A stretch of 64,000 nt of DNA. It comes from Acidobacteriaceae bacterium. Its GTDB lineage: Bacteria > Acidobacteriota > Terriglobia > Terriglobales > Acidobacteriaceae. The translations under genes were made by a program, and so were the position numbers. Position 1 is the first letter of the stretch; every line of letters starts with the position of its first letter. Below, one piece after another: positions 27,191 through 35,250 of this stretch. The stretch is taken from the NCBI GenBank assembly GCA_021323655.1, contig JAJPKO010000010.1, positions 310,001-374,000 on the forward strand. The letters are read 5' to 3'. The notes under the pieces are model-generated. The model ran no database searches and was not told the origin of the DNA. It saw only the letters and a program-made list of their open reading frames with translations.

Positions 27191-27272
27191 ACCTACAGCC
27201 ACCTGCATCAAGCCCCTTTCCCCACATCGCCAGTTCTTTTTGATAGCATCGCTTCGGAGGGACTTGTTTTTT

Positions 27273-27497
27273 ATGGACCAACCATCCATCACGGTCAACG
27301 GAGCGCGCCGCAACGAAGACATCGCTCTGGATCTGCTCAAATTTCTCGCCATGACCACCGGGGCCGGGCGTACCTCCGCATCTGCTCCCGGTTTCGTCTC
27401 TGCCACCGCGCCCAAACCGGAAGACCACATCGAACAGTTGCTCGAACTCTATTCCCGCTGCCTGCAGGCTGTTGAAGGAAAGGGAGCATCCCGATAA
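27273..27497 (+). CDS. Small hypothetical protein
   Basis: A 74-residue acidic protein (MDQPSITVNGARRNED) with two predicted helices (ALDLLKFLAM and HIEQLLELYSRCLQAV). CGGAGG lies 12 bases upstream of the ATG. It runs into the next gene, whose true start probably overlaps it. No family recognised. Confidence 0.6.
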   Translation: MDQPSITVNGARRNEDIALDLLKFLAMTTGAGRTSASAPGFVSATAPKPEDHIEQLLELYSRCLQAVEGKGASR

Positions 27498-27517
27498 CCA
27501 CTCCGGTTCAAAACGTA

Positions 27518-28513
27518 ATGGTCTGTGGGGCCGGCGCTTTCGGCCTCAACCACCTGCGCATCATTCGCGACCTTGAACGCTCAGGCTCTCCCATCCACCT
27601 CGCAGCCATTGTGGAATCCAACCCTGACCGCGTAGCCGCGCTCCAGGCAGAGTGGAATGTCCCCGTTTACCAATCCATAGAGTCATGCCTGCACGACCGC
27701 GAAAGCGACAGGCCCTCCATTCAGGCCGCATCCGTATGCGTTCCGACCATCGCGCATTTTTCGGCGACCTCCGCTTTGTTGCAGGCAGGCATAGATGTGC
27801 TGGTCGAAAAACCCATTACACCCACGCTCGAGGAAGCAGACAAGCTTCTGGAACTCGCTCAGGCGCACGGCCGTATCCTGCAGGTAGGTCACCTCGAACG
27901 GTTTAACCCAGCCGTCACAGCCGTGTACCCATTCTTAAATGGGCCGATGTTCTTTGAGGTCCACCGCCTCAGCGTCTTCAGCCCGCGTTCGCTCGATGTA
28001 GATGTGGTCCTCGACCTCATGATCCACGACCTCGACATCGTCCTCACGCTCGCGCAGTCCCCCGTCGCCAGCATTCACGCCGTCGGCCTGCCCATCCTCT
28101 CTCCCAAAGTGGACATCGCCAACGTCCGCATCGAGTTTGCCTCCGGATGCGTCGCCAACTTCACCGCCAGCCGTGTCAGTACAGAGCGCGTGCGCAAGGT
28201 AAGGTTTTTCCAGCCGCACCAGTATGTTTCGATTGATTATGCACGGCAGGACCTGCTCCTGATTGACGTGCCCACAAAGGAACTAACGCCCTCCACCGAT
28301 CTGTCTTCCGCTCTCAAAATCCAGAAGCCGCCCATCACCCAGGCCGAACCCCTGCGCCTCGAAATCGAATCCTTTCTCGATTCCGTCCGCACCCGCCAGC
28401 GCCCCATTGTCTCCGGAGAAGATGGCCGCGCTGCCCTGGCCCTCGCCCTCGAAATCAATCAGGCCATCGCCACCCACTCCACCCGCGCCGGACTCGACCG
28501 TTACCGCCAATAG
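27518..28513 (+). CDS. Gfo/Idh/MocA family oxidoreductase
   Basis: NAD(P)-dependent sugar or sugar-nucleotide dehydrogenase-like protein, about 331 residues. The Rossmann GAGAFG motif lies near the N-terminus, VLVEKPITPTLEEA near residue 96 carries the family EKP motif, and VVLDLMIHDLDIVL near 165 carries the catalytic His/Asp. The listed ATG cuts off the first beta strand. The frame is open upstream (TTPVQNVMVCGAG) to a TTG at 27473, which I think is closer to the real start. The substrate cannot be read. Confidence 0.85.
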   Translation: MVCGAGAFGLNHLRIIRDLERSGSPIHLAAIVESNPDRVAALQAEWNVPVYQSIESCLHDRESDRPSIQAASVCVPTIAHFSATSALLQAGIDVLVEKPITPTLEEADKLLELAQAHGRILQVGHLERFNPAVTAVYPFLNGPMFFEVHRLSVFSPRSLDVDVVLDLMIHDLDIVLTLAQSPVASIHAVGLPILSPKVDIANVRIEFASGCVANFTASRVSTERVRKVRFFQPHQYVSIDYARQDLLLIDVPTKELTPSTDLSSALKIQKPPITQAEPLRLEIESFLDSVRTRQRPIVSGEDGRAALALALEINQAIATHSTRAGLDRYRQ

Positions 28514-28556
28514 ACCGCAGCAAATACGCAGAACTGGCAGATACAGATACTGAGGT

Positions 28557-28594
28557 GCCCATGTTCGTAAAGCCGAAGGCGCACAAACATGGGC
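28557..28594. repeat. Palindromic spacer repeat, copy 5
   Basis: A perfect nine-base stem, GCCCATGTT and AACATGGGC, around a 20-base loop, preceded by GAGGT. It lies between the convergent Gfo/Idh and serine hydrolase genes, outside the phage-like element, so the family is chromosomal rather than element-specific. Confidence 0.65.
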
Positions 28595-28643
28595 CTTCCC
28601 AGTCTGCGCGAAGACCACTCCAATGGTGAACCAGGTTCCTGCC

Positions 28644-29792
28644 TCACTTCGCAAAAAAGTGGTCTATCAGATAGTCGCGTAATTCGATATTGAAACTCAG
28701 CGTGTTTTGCTTCGCTTCCTGCGCGTCCGTGTTATACGCCACGATGTACGCGCTGCGGCTTACCGGATCAAGATTGATCTGGCTGCGAAAGCCATTCTGC
28801 CATCCCGGATGCCCCACCAGAGTCAACCCACCGTCTTTATGCACAAAGAAGCTCTCAGCCACAAAGTCCCGCGCCCCCGCTCGCGATGGAAAATCCTCAT
28901 CCGGAGTAACAGGTAGCACCGGCCTCCACATCTCCTCCAGCGACGACCGCTTCAGCACCGCAGCATACTCTGGATCACCCAACAAAAAGCGCACGTACCG
29001 GATCATGTCCGGCATGGACGCATTCAGTCCGCCATTCGATCGCGTAATCCCCGTATTGAAGTCGAACGGATCTTCCGTCAGCTCCCCATCCTTCAGCTCC
29101 CAGCTATGTGAGCGGTACTTCAGCAGGTAGTAAGGACTCCGGTCAAAGTACGCGTGCTCCATCCCCAGCGGCCGCAGCACGTTCTTCTCCATATAAACCT
29201 CATACGGATCGCCAGAAACACGTTCAATAATCTCGCCCAGAAACACCACCGCCAGGTTTGAATAGCTGAAGCGCGAACCTGGCTGAAACTTCACATCCGT
29301 ATACGGCAGCATGGACACAATCTGCGACCACTCCGTCGGCTCAAAGGGCTGCCAGTCTTCGGTGCGCCACGGCCACGTTGCATCACGAAACCCGGTCGAG
29401 TGCGACATAGCCTCACGTATCGTAATCGCAGAAACCGGGCCATACACATCATGCACTTTTTCAAGCTCAGGGACGTACTTCACCAGCGGATCATCCAGTG
29501 AAAGCAGACCGCGGTCGCGCAACTGCATAATCGCAATCCCAGTAAAAGTCTTCGTCACAGAAGCCCAGTGATACGTCGTGTTCTCATCCACGGGCTGCGT
29601 CTCGCTCTGCCGCCCGTAGTGGTCATCGAGAACGACCTCGCCATTGCGAATCAGCACCAGGCTGCTGCCCACAATTCCATTCCGCTTCAGCCCCGATTCA
29701 TAGAAAGAACGAATGGCCTCCATGGAAGCAGACGCCTTCACCTGCGCAGCCGCACCAAGAGAAAAAACAAGAGAAACGATCAAAGCAATCAT
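28644..29792 (-). CDS. Exported serine hydrolase, beta-lactamase/PBP4* family
   Basis: A 382-residue secreted or periplasmic enzyme of the class C beta-lactamase-like family. It has a signal peptide (LIVSLVFSLGAAAQ), an SxxK motif in HWASVTKTFTG near residue 78, the YSN-type motif in GSRFSYSNLAV near 175, and a C-terminal HPGWQNGF replacing the KTG box. Members act as esterases, peptidases or lactamases. The altered third box argues against assuming antibiotic resistance. Confidence 0.88.
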   Translation of the reverse strand: MIALIVSLVFSLGAAAQVKASASMEAIRSFYESGLKRNGIVGSSLVLIRNGEVVLDDHYGRQSETQPVDENTTYHWASVTKTFTGIAIMQLRDRGLLSLDDPLVKYVPELEKVHDVYGPVSAITIREAMSHSTGFRDATWPWRTEDWQPFEPTEWSQIVSMLPYTDVKFQPGSRFSYSNLAVVFLGEIIERVSGDPYEVYMEKNVLRPLGMEHAYFDRSPYYLLKYRSHSWELKDGELTEDPFDFNTGITRSNGGLNASMPDMIRYVRFLLGDPEYAAVLKRSSLEEMWRPVLPVTPDEDFPSRAGARDFVAESFFVHKDGGLTLVGHPGWQNGFRSQINLDPVSRSAYIVAYNTDAQEAKQNTLSFNIELRDYLIDHFFAK

Positions 29793-29849
29793 CGGAATGA
29801 CGGCATTTTAGCCCATTGCACCAACCTGCGCAGCACACTTTCATTTACA

Positions 29850-29905
29850 ACCAAATCCGACATCCTTTGTATCTGGGCATTTTTTGATGGGATCATCCTG
29901 AGCAA
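29850..29905. repeat. Dispersed spacer repeat, copy 1
   Basis: Shares the words CATCCTTTGTATCTGGGC, a T-rich tract and ATCCTGAGCAAGC with the stretch near 32853-32912 in the same orientation. Confidence 0.45.
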
Positions 29906-29934
29906 GCAAGATGTTCCCAGGCAGGCAGCAGGAT

Positions 29935-31041
29935 CTAACTCCGCCAACGTAACGTCATCGGACCATCCATCGGATGCCTCACCGGTCCGCCGTTCTTCTC
30001 CGCCTCCAGCCGCGCCTGTTTCAGCGCAAAGTACCACTTCGCTGGACGGTCTGCATCATCAATCAGCATCAGCGCCGGATCATACCTGAGCCCGTCCGCC
30101 TGCTGAATCATGGTCACCTGGTCCTGCTCCACAAACCGCTTTCCAAAAAATGTAGCAATGGCAGTTACAAATGGAACATGATAGAAAATGTTCCACGCCG
30201 CATACACATCAATGCGGCATGCATTTGCAACCGTGGGAGTTACGGTTGTGATGCTCGAGAACCACTTGTCCCCGGCCCGGACCGTCTCATACCTGCGGTT
30301 CGGCAGCACAAAATCAATGGTCGTCGTAATCGCCTTGCCATAAACGCCCAGCAGCTTATACGGCGCGCTGTTGGCCGAAGGTGTATGCGACGACATTCGG
30401 AAGCCCTGCTCAATCGGCTCAAAGTGCTTCTCTTTTTCGTGGATGCTCGCCTGCTTGCGCCACCACCACGACTGGTGCACAAACGGCCCATGCGCCGGGT
30501 CCATCAGCCCGATAATGCCGTGGTCCACATTGCACGGCAGCTCCGCCGTAAGATGCTGGCTGCGAAACTTCGTGCTGAACTTCGGCAGCTCCGGAACAGG
30601 AGGCAGCGCTTCGTCCGCTGCCACACGTCCGCTTCCCGGCGCCGGAACATACACCCATACGTACCCATCACGCTCCTCGCAGGGAAAAGCCGTTCCATAA
30701 ATGCGTTTGGGATCGAGCGTGTCGCGGCTCGTGAGCGATGGAATCTCCACGCACTGCCCGCTGCATGGGTCAAAGCTCCATCCGTGATATTTGCAGGTGA
30801 GCTTCTGCCCATCAAACCATCCGTACGACAGAGGAATGCCGCGGTGCGGGCAAAGGTCACGCATGGCAAAAATGCGGCCATCGCTGCGACGCCCCAGCAC
30901 CATGGGAATGTCCATCAGGACCGTCGTTGCTAGTTTTTTTTCGCGCAGCCCATCGCCGCGCATCGCCGGATACCAGTCGTTATAAATAAGCGCAGTCGCC
31001 GGACCCTGCGGCGGAGCAATCTGCGTGAGTTTGTTGGCCAT
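29935..31041 (-). CDS. Rieske [2Fe-2S] aromatic-ring-oxygenase-like protein
   Basis: A 368-residue protein. The N-terminal Rieske domain ligates a [2Fe-2S] cluster through CPHRG (near residue 64) and CKYHGWSFD (near 83). The C-terminal domain resembles the oxygenase alpha subunit of the pheophorbide-a-oxygenase type, with NVDHGIIGLMDPAHGPFVH near 165 supplying candidate mononuclear-iron ligands. An electron donor gene is not adjacent. Likely a monooxygenase or demethylase; substrate unknown. Confidence 0.87.
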   Translation of the reverse strand: MANKLTQIAPPQGPATALIYNDWYPAMRGDGLREKKLATTVLMDIPMVLGRRSDGRIFAMRDLCPHRGIPLSYGWFDGQKLTCKYHGWSFDPCSGQCVEIPSLTSRDTLDPKRIYGTAFPCEERDGYVWVYVPAPGSGRVAADEALPPVPELPKFSTKFRSQHLTAELPCNVDHGIIGLMDPAHGPFVHQSWWWRKQASIHEKEKHFEPIEQGFRMSSHTPSANSAPYKLLGVYGKAITTTIDFVLPNRRYETVRAGDKWFSSITTVTPTVANACRIDVYAAWNIFYHVPFVTAIATFFGKRFVEQDQVTMIQQADGLRYDPALMLIDDADRPAKWYFALKQARLEAEKNGGPVRHPMDGPMTLRWRS

Positions 31042-31185
31042 CGTCCTTAACTATAGCCGAACCGGAGCTTTGCTCCCGCGTCAGGCTCCGGTACAATTCT
31101 CCTGGCGTTGCAAGAGCGCCTCCGGGCCCGCGGAAAGGGTTGAATCCACTTGCTTCATGGGCACGTTCAGCCACGTATCCTTAAA

Positions 31186-31327
31186 ATAACACCCACTTTC
31201 ACGCCGCCGATTGGCTCGGCTGCGCAAAAGCGCTGGTGGCGCACGACATGCCACTCCCGCCAGAGAAGTACGAATTCTCAGAGGACGTAACAGAATACTT
31301 CGACATTCTCTCCAGCCAAACACCTTA
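31186..31327 (+). pseudogene. C-terminal fragment of an unidentified protein
   Basis: A 46-codon frame reading HFHAADWLGCAKALVAHDMP then EDVTEYFDIL up to a stop at 31325-31327. It is preceded in frame by a stop at about 31175 and has no start codon or ribosome site. The composition is protein-like and unlike the surrounding spacer, so it is probably the tail end of a deleted gene. I do not recognise the family. Confidence 0.45.
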
Positions 31328-31374
31328 AAAGGACGAAACGGTCTGGAGCAATCCAGACCGTTCATTCTGAAATA

Positions 31375-32805
31375 CTAAATCGCCATCACCAGCAACTTCC
31401 GCTCCGTCATCTCTTCCATCGCGTAGCGCAGCCCTTCGCGTCCCAGCCCTGAATCCTTCACCCCGCCATAAGGCATCGGATCCAGCCGCCACGTCGGCGT
31501 ATCACCCACAATCAGCCCGCCCACATCCAGCACTTCATACGCGCGAAAGATTTTCGCAGCATCGCGCGTGAACAGCCCCGCCTGCAATCCATAGCGCGTG
31601 CGGTTCACTTCATCGAGCACCGCATCGAAATCGTCATACGGCTCTATCGCCAGCACCGGAGCAAACACTTCTTCATCCAGCACCTTCATCCCCGCGCGCG
31701 TGCCCGTCAGCAGCGTCGGCTCTACCAGCTGACCTTCGCGTGAGCCGCCTGTGAGCACCGTCGCGCCCGCTTTCCGGGCCTCGTCCATCCAGCTTTCAAT
31801 TCGCTCGGCGTCGGAGGCGCGTATCACCGGGCCCACATCGGTCGCCTCATTTGCCGGATCGCCCATCACCAGCGCGCCTGCGTGTTTCACCGCGTGCTGA
31901 ATAAATTCATCAAAGCGCGTGCGCTCCACATACACGCGTTGTACTGAGATGCAGCTCTGCCCCGCATAGCTCGTGCCCGCAAGTACGGACTTTTTTGCCG
32001 CTCCATCCAGGTCGCCCCAGTCGCTGTGAACAATCAGCGCTGCGTTGCCGCCCAGCTCCAGCAGAACGCGCTTCTTAGCAGCTTTCTGTTTCAGCTGCCA
32101 CCCCACCCTTGCGCTTCCTGTAAAGCTCAGTACCTTCAGCCGGTCTTCATCCTCAGCCAAATATGCGGTGTCTTCATTTGAGAGCGGCATCACCGCAATC
32201 GCCTCTGCTGGCCAGCCAGCCTCCAGTAGAAAATCCGCGAGCTTCAGCGCGCAGAACGGCGTCTGCGGAGCAGGCTTTACCAGTACCGGACAACCCACCG
32301 CCACCGCCGGAGCCAGCTTGTGCGCCACCAGATTCAGCGGAAAATTGAACGGTGTAATCGCAAGCACCGGACCAGCCGGAAATCGCCGCACCATCCCCCA
32401 TCGGCCTTCATTACCCTTCAACAGATCCAGCGGCAGCACCTCGCCGCCCATGCGCACGGACTCTTCCCCGGCGGTGGTAAAGGTCAGTACGGCGCGCTCC
32501 ACTTCCACCCTCGCGGCTTTCAGCGGTTTGCCTGCTTCGGCCACAATCATCCGCGCCAGATCGTCCTTTTGCGCGGCAATCTTCTCTGCCACCTCCAGCA
32601 GAACCCTCTTGCGTTCATGGCTCGCCAGCTGGCGCGTCACCGCAAACGACTGCTCCAGCAAACGCACCGCTTCGAGAGCACCTGTGCGTGAAGCCTGCCA
32701 TACCACGCCAACCACGCTCTGGTCCCACGGCGACCGAATGAACACCTCCTCACCGTCAAAGTGCTCGTGTCCGCTCATCAAAAATCCGCGTCGTATCTCC
32801 GTCAT
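31375..32805 (-). CDS. NAD(P)-dependent aldehyde dehydrogenase
   Basis: Aldehyde dehydrogenase superfamily, about 476 residues from the ATG at 32805 (GGAGA five bases upstream). Visible motifs are ITPFNFPLNLVAHKLAPA near residue 140, FTGSARVGWQLK near 220, the general base Glu in LLELGGNAAL near 250, and the catalytic Cys in AGQSCISVQR near 285. It oxidises an aldehyde to the acid; the motif around the Cys resembles lactaldehyde/glyceraldehyde-3-phosphate types. An in-frame ATG at 32838 would add 11 residues. Confidence 0.93.
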   Translation of the reverse strand: MTEIRRGFLMSGHEHFDGEEVFIRSPWDQSVVGVVWQASRTGALEAVRLLEQSFAVTRQLASHERKRVLLEVAEKIAAQKDDLARMIVAEAGKPLKAARVEVERAVLTFTTAGEESVRMGGEVLPLDLLKGNEGRWGMVRRFPAGPVLAITPFNFPLNLVAHKLAPAVAVGCPVLVKPAPQTPFCALKLADFLLEAGWPAEAIAVMPLSNEDTAYLAEDEDRLKVLSFTGSARVGWQLKQKAAKKRVLLELGGNAALIVHSDWGDLDGAAKKSVLAGTSYAGQSCISVQRVYVERTRFDEFIQHAVKHAGALVMGDPANEATDVGPVIRASDAERIESWMDEARKAGATVLTGGSREGQLVEPTLLTGTRAGMKVLDEEVFAPVLAIEPYDDFDAVLDEVNRTRYGLQAGLFTRDAAKIFRAYEVLDVGGLIVGDTPTWRLDPMPYGGVKDSGLGREGLRYAMEEMTERKLLVMAI

Positions 32806-32852
32806 CTGTTCTCCAGCTCCATTACACAACTCTGTCATCCGGCCACAAAATT

Positions 32853-32912
32853 TCTGTCATCCTTGTATCTGCGCTTTTATTTCATGGGTCATCCTGAACG
32901 AAGCGCAATCGG
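32853..32912. repeat. Dispersed spacer repeat, copy 2
   Basis: Partner of 29850-29905: CATCCTTGTATCTGCGC, a T-rich tract, then GGGTCATCCTGAACGAAGCG. With copy 1 it brackets the Rieske and aldehyde dehydrogenase genes in direct orientation. Confidence 0.45.
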
Positions 32913-33087
32913 GGCCCACGGAACGCGCGGTTTTCGCGTTCTGGGGGTGAGAGTCGAAAAGTGGGAAGCCACAACTCCCAAACCAGAACCACATCACAAA
33001 TAAATTTTGGAACGAAGCCTGAAGGTAAGAAAATTTCATAAGACCCCTACTTCGCTTTATCTTCTCTTTTCCGGTAAACTCCTTGCG

Positions 33088-33777
33088 ATGACCGATGGAC
33101 GCCGCCCTGTACGTTACGATGCTGCCCTGGCCTGCCGCGAACTCTCCGCCGCCGACCCCAAACTCGCACAACTCATCGAACGCGCCGGCCCATTCACGCT
33201 ACGGCTCAAGAGCCAGCACTCACCCTTTGAGGCACTGCTTGAATCCATCATCTACCAGCAGATCCACGGAAAGGCGGCCGCCGCGATTCTAAAACGTCTG
33301 CTCACCTTGTTTGGAGAAATCCACCCCAGTCCCAAACACCTTCTCGAAGCCAGCGACGACATGCTGCGCTCCGCCGGACTCTCAGCCAGCAAAGCAAAGG
33401 CCCTGCGCGACCTCGCCGCCAAAACCATAGATGGAACAGTGCCCACACTCACGGCCATCCGCCGCATGAGCGATGAAGAAATTGTGGAACGATTGACACA
33501 GGTACGCGGTATTGGCACCTGGACCGTAGAAATGCTGCTGATTTTTCGGCTCGGCCGCCCGGATGTTTTTCCAATGACCGACTATGGCGTGCGCAAAGGA
33601 TTTGCGCTCACATTCAAGAAGCTGCCGAAACACAAACCCTTCGACGCAACCCTGCTGGCCCTGCCCAAAGAAATGCTCCGTCGCGCCGAAAAGTGGAGGC
33701 CTTGGCGCTCGGTCGCAAGCTGGTACCTCTGGCGCGCCTGCGACCTCTACGGAAAACCTTCCCCACCACCGGAGTAG
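33088..33777 (+). CDS. DNA-3-methyladenine glycosylase, AlkA family
   Basis: Helix-hairpin-helix base-excision glycosylase, about 229 residues. FEALLESIIYQQIHGKAA lies near residue 50, the hairpin VRGIGTWTVEMLLIF near 140, and the catalytic Asp in RPDVFPMTDYGVRKG near 163. It removes alkylated purines such as 3-methyladenine. I start it at the ATG at 33088 (MTDGRRPVRYD), since the upstream 27 codons read through repeat sequence. Confidence 0.9.
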   Translation: MTDGRRPVRYDAALACRELSAADPKLAQLIERAGPFTLRLKSQHSPFEALLESIIYQQIHGKAAAAILKRLLTLFGEIHPSPKHLLEASDDMLRSAGLSASKAKALRDLAAKTIDGTVPTLTAIRRMSDEEIVERLTQVRGIGTWTVEMLLIFRLGRPDVFPMTDYGVRKGFALTFKKLPKHKPFDATLLALPKEMLRRAEKWRPWRSVASWYLWRACDLYGKPSPPPE

Positions 33778-33920
33778 GGAACTAATCGTAGTAAATGTCC
33801 TGTCCGAATTCGACGAGGAAATTTCACGGCTTGCGGCTTCTGTCCCTGCTATGCCGTGAGTAAACTTTCATTTCAGCCGATAAAGTCTGTCCTGCTCTCT
33901 CCCGGAATAAAATCGCTTTC

Positions 33921-35042
33921 ATGCGATGGTCTTCCGTTCTCTGCCTGCTGTGCCTTCTCTGTGCAAACTTCTCCCATGCCCAGGGCCAAAGCGGAGCCGC
34001 CGACCGCGCATACTCCGTTCAGGTCATGCAGCGCATCGCCCTGCCGGTGCTCACCGCCCTCAGCCAGAACAAGCTCAGGCAGACGATGCCGGTGGAAGGA
34101 CCCGCGGACCGCGCCGCTTACACCCATCTGGAAGCCGCAGGCCGCCTGCTTGCTGGCATGGCCCCGTGGCTCGAGCTTGGGCCTGACAATACTCCTGAAG
34201 GCCAGCTGCGCGCGCAGGACATCCGCCTCGCCGTTCAGGCAATTTCCCACGCAGCCGACCCCAGCTCACCTGACTTCATGAACTTCGACAAAGGCTCGCA
34301 GCCCCTCGTGGACACGGCTTTCTCGCTCTCGCCCTCCTGCGCGCCCCGCATCAGCTATGGGGAAATCTCAGTCCAGCGGACAAGGCCCATGTCATCGTGG
34401 CATTTTAAAAAATCGCGCGTCATCCATCCATTTGAGAGCAACTGGCTCCTCTTCAGCGCAACCATTGAAGCCGCTGTATGGGAGTTCACCGGAGAGTGCA
34501 ACTAGAGCGCCATCGAATACGCCGTCAACCGCCACATGGAGTGGTACAAGGGCGACGGCGTCTACGGCGATGGCCCGCACTACCACTGGGACTACTACAA
34601 TAGCTATGTCATCCACCCCATGCTGCTCGAAGTGCTGCGCATCTGCGCGGAAAAGCAGCATCCCCTTGGCAAGCTCTACCTCGTCGAGCTTGAACGCGCC
34701 CAGCGCTATGCCGTCATTCAGGAGCGGCTCATCGCTCCCGATGCCAGCTTTCCCGTTATGGGCCGCTCCAGTGCCTACCGCTTCGGTGCCTTCCAGACGC
34801 TGTCCGACGTTGTTTTGATGCACCAGCTCCCCACATCGCTCGACCCCGGCGCCGTAGGCCACCAGCCACACATCGGCGAAGGATATATCTCAACCGGAAG
34901 CCTGTATCTCTGTACTGTGGGCCTGCTGCATCTCGGCCTCCCTCCCAACGATCCCTTCTGGATCGCCCCCTCCCATCCATGGACACAAAAGCGCATCTGG
35001 TCCGGAGAAGATGTCCCCGCCGACCACGCTCTTCCCAATTAG
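33921..35042 (+). pseudogene. Broken DUF2264 family gene
   Basis: A secreted DUF2264-type protein (signal peptide LCLLCLLCANFSHAQ) with several lesions. A frame shift near 34319 is compensated near 34406: the expected LLRAPHQLWGNLS continues in another frame between them. An in-frame TAG lies at 34503-34505 inside FTGECN*SAIEYAVNRHMEWY. A deletion follows LDPGAVGHQPHIGEG near 34855, dropping family sequence that normally lies between the two halves. The 3' part still reads cleanly to DVPADHALPN. Family members are associated with polysaccharide breakdown. This copy cannot make a full product. Confidence 0.85.
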
Positions 35043-35250
35043 CGCATTGCATCTGCGGATCAAAAATACATCCGGGGTGAGTTGAGGAGACACCCGTCGC
35101 GTAAACCATTGAAAAAACGATTCCCGTACAACCACCATAACCCATTGAAAATAAAGCATTCCCGTACAAAACAGGGAGGTCTCAAAGCAACAAGAATGAG
35201 AGCCGCTGGCGCCGATTCCGGTTATTCTGGATACAGCGAAACTGCTCACC

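Noticed and set aside
28644-29792. Reading the serine hydrolase as an antibiotic-resistance beta-lactamase
   Set aside because: The KTG box is replaced and the family is mostly esterases and peptidases; resistance cannot be claimed.
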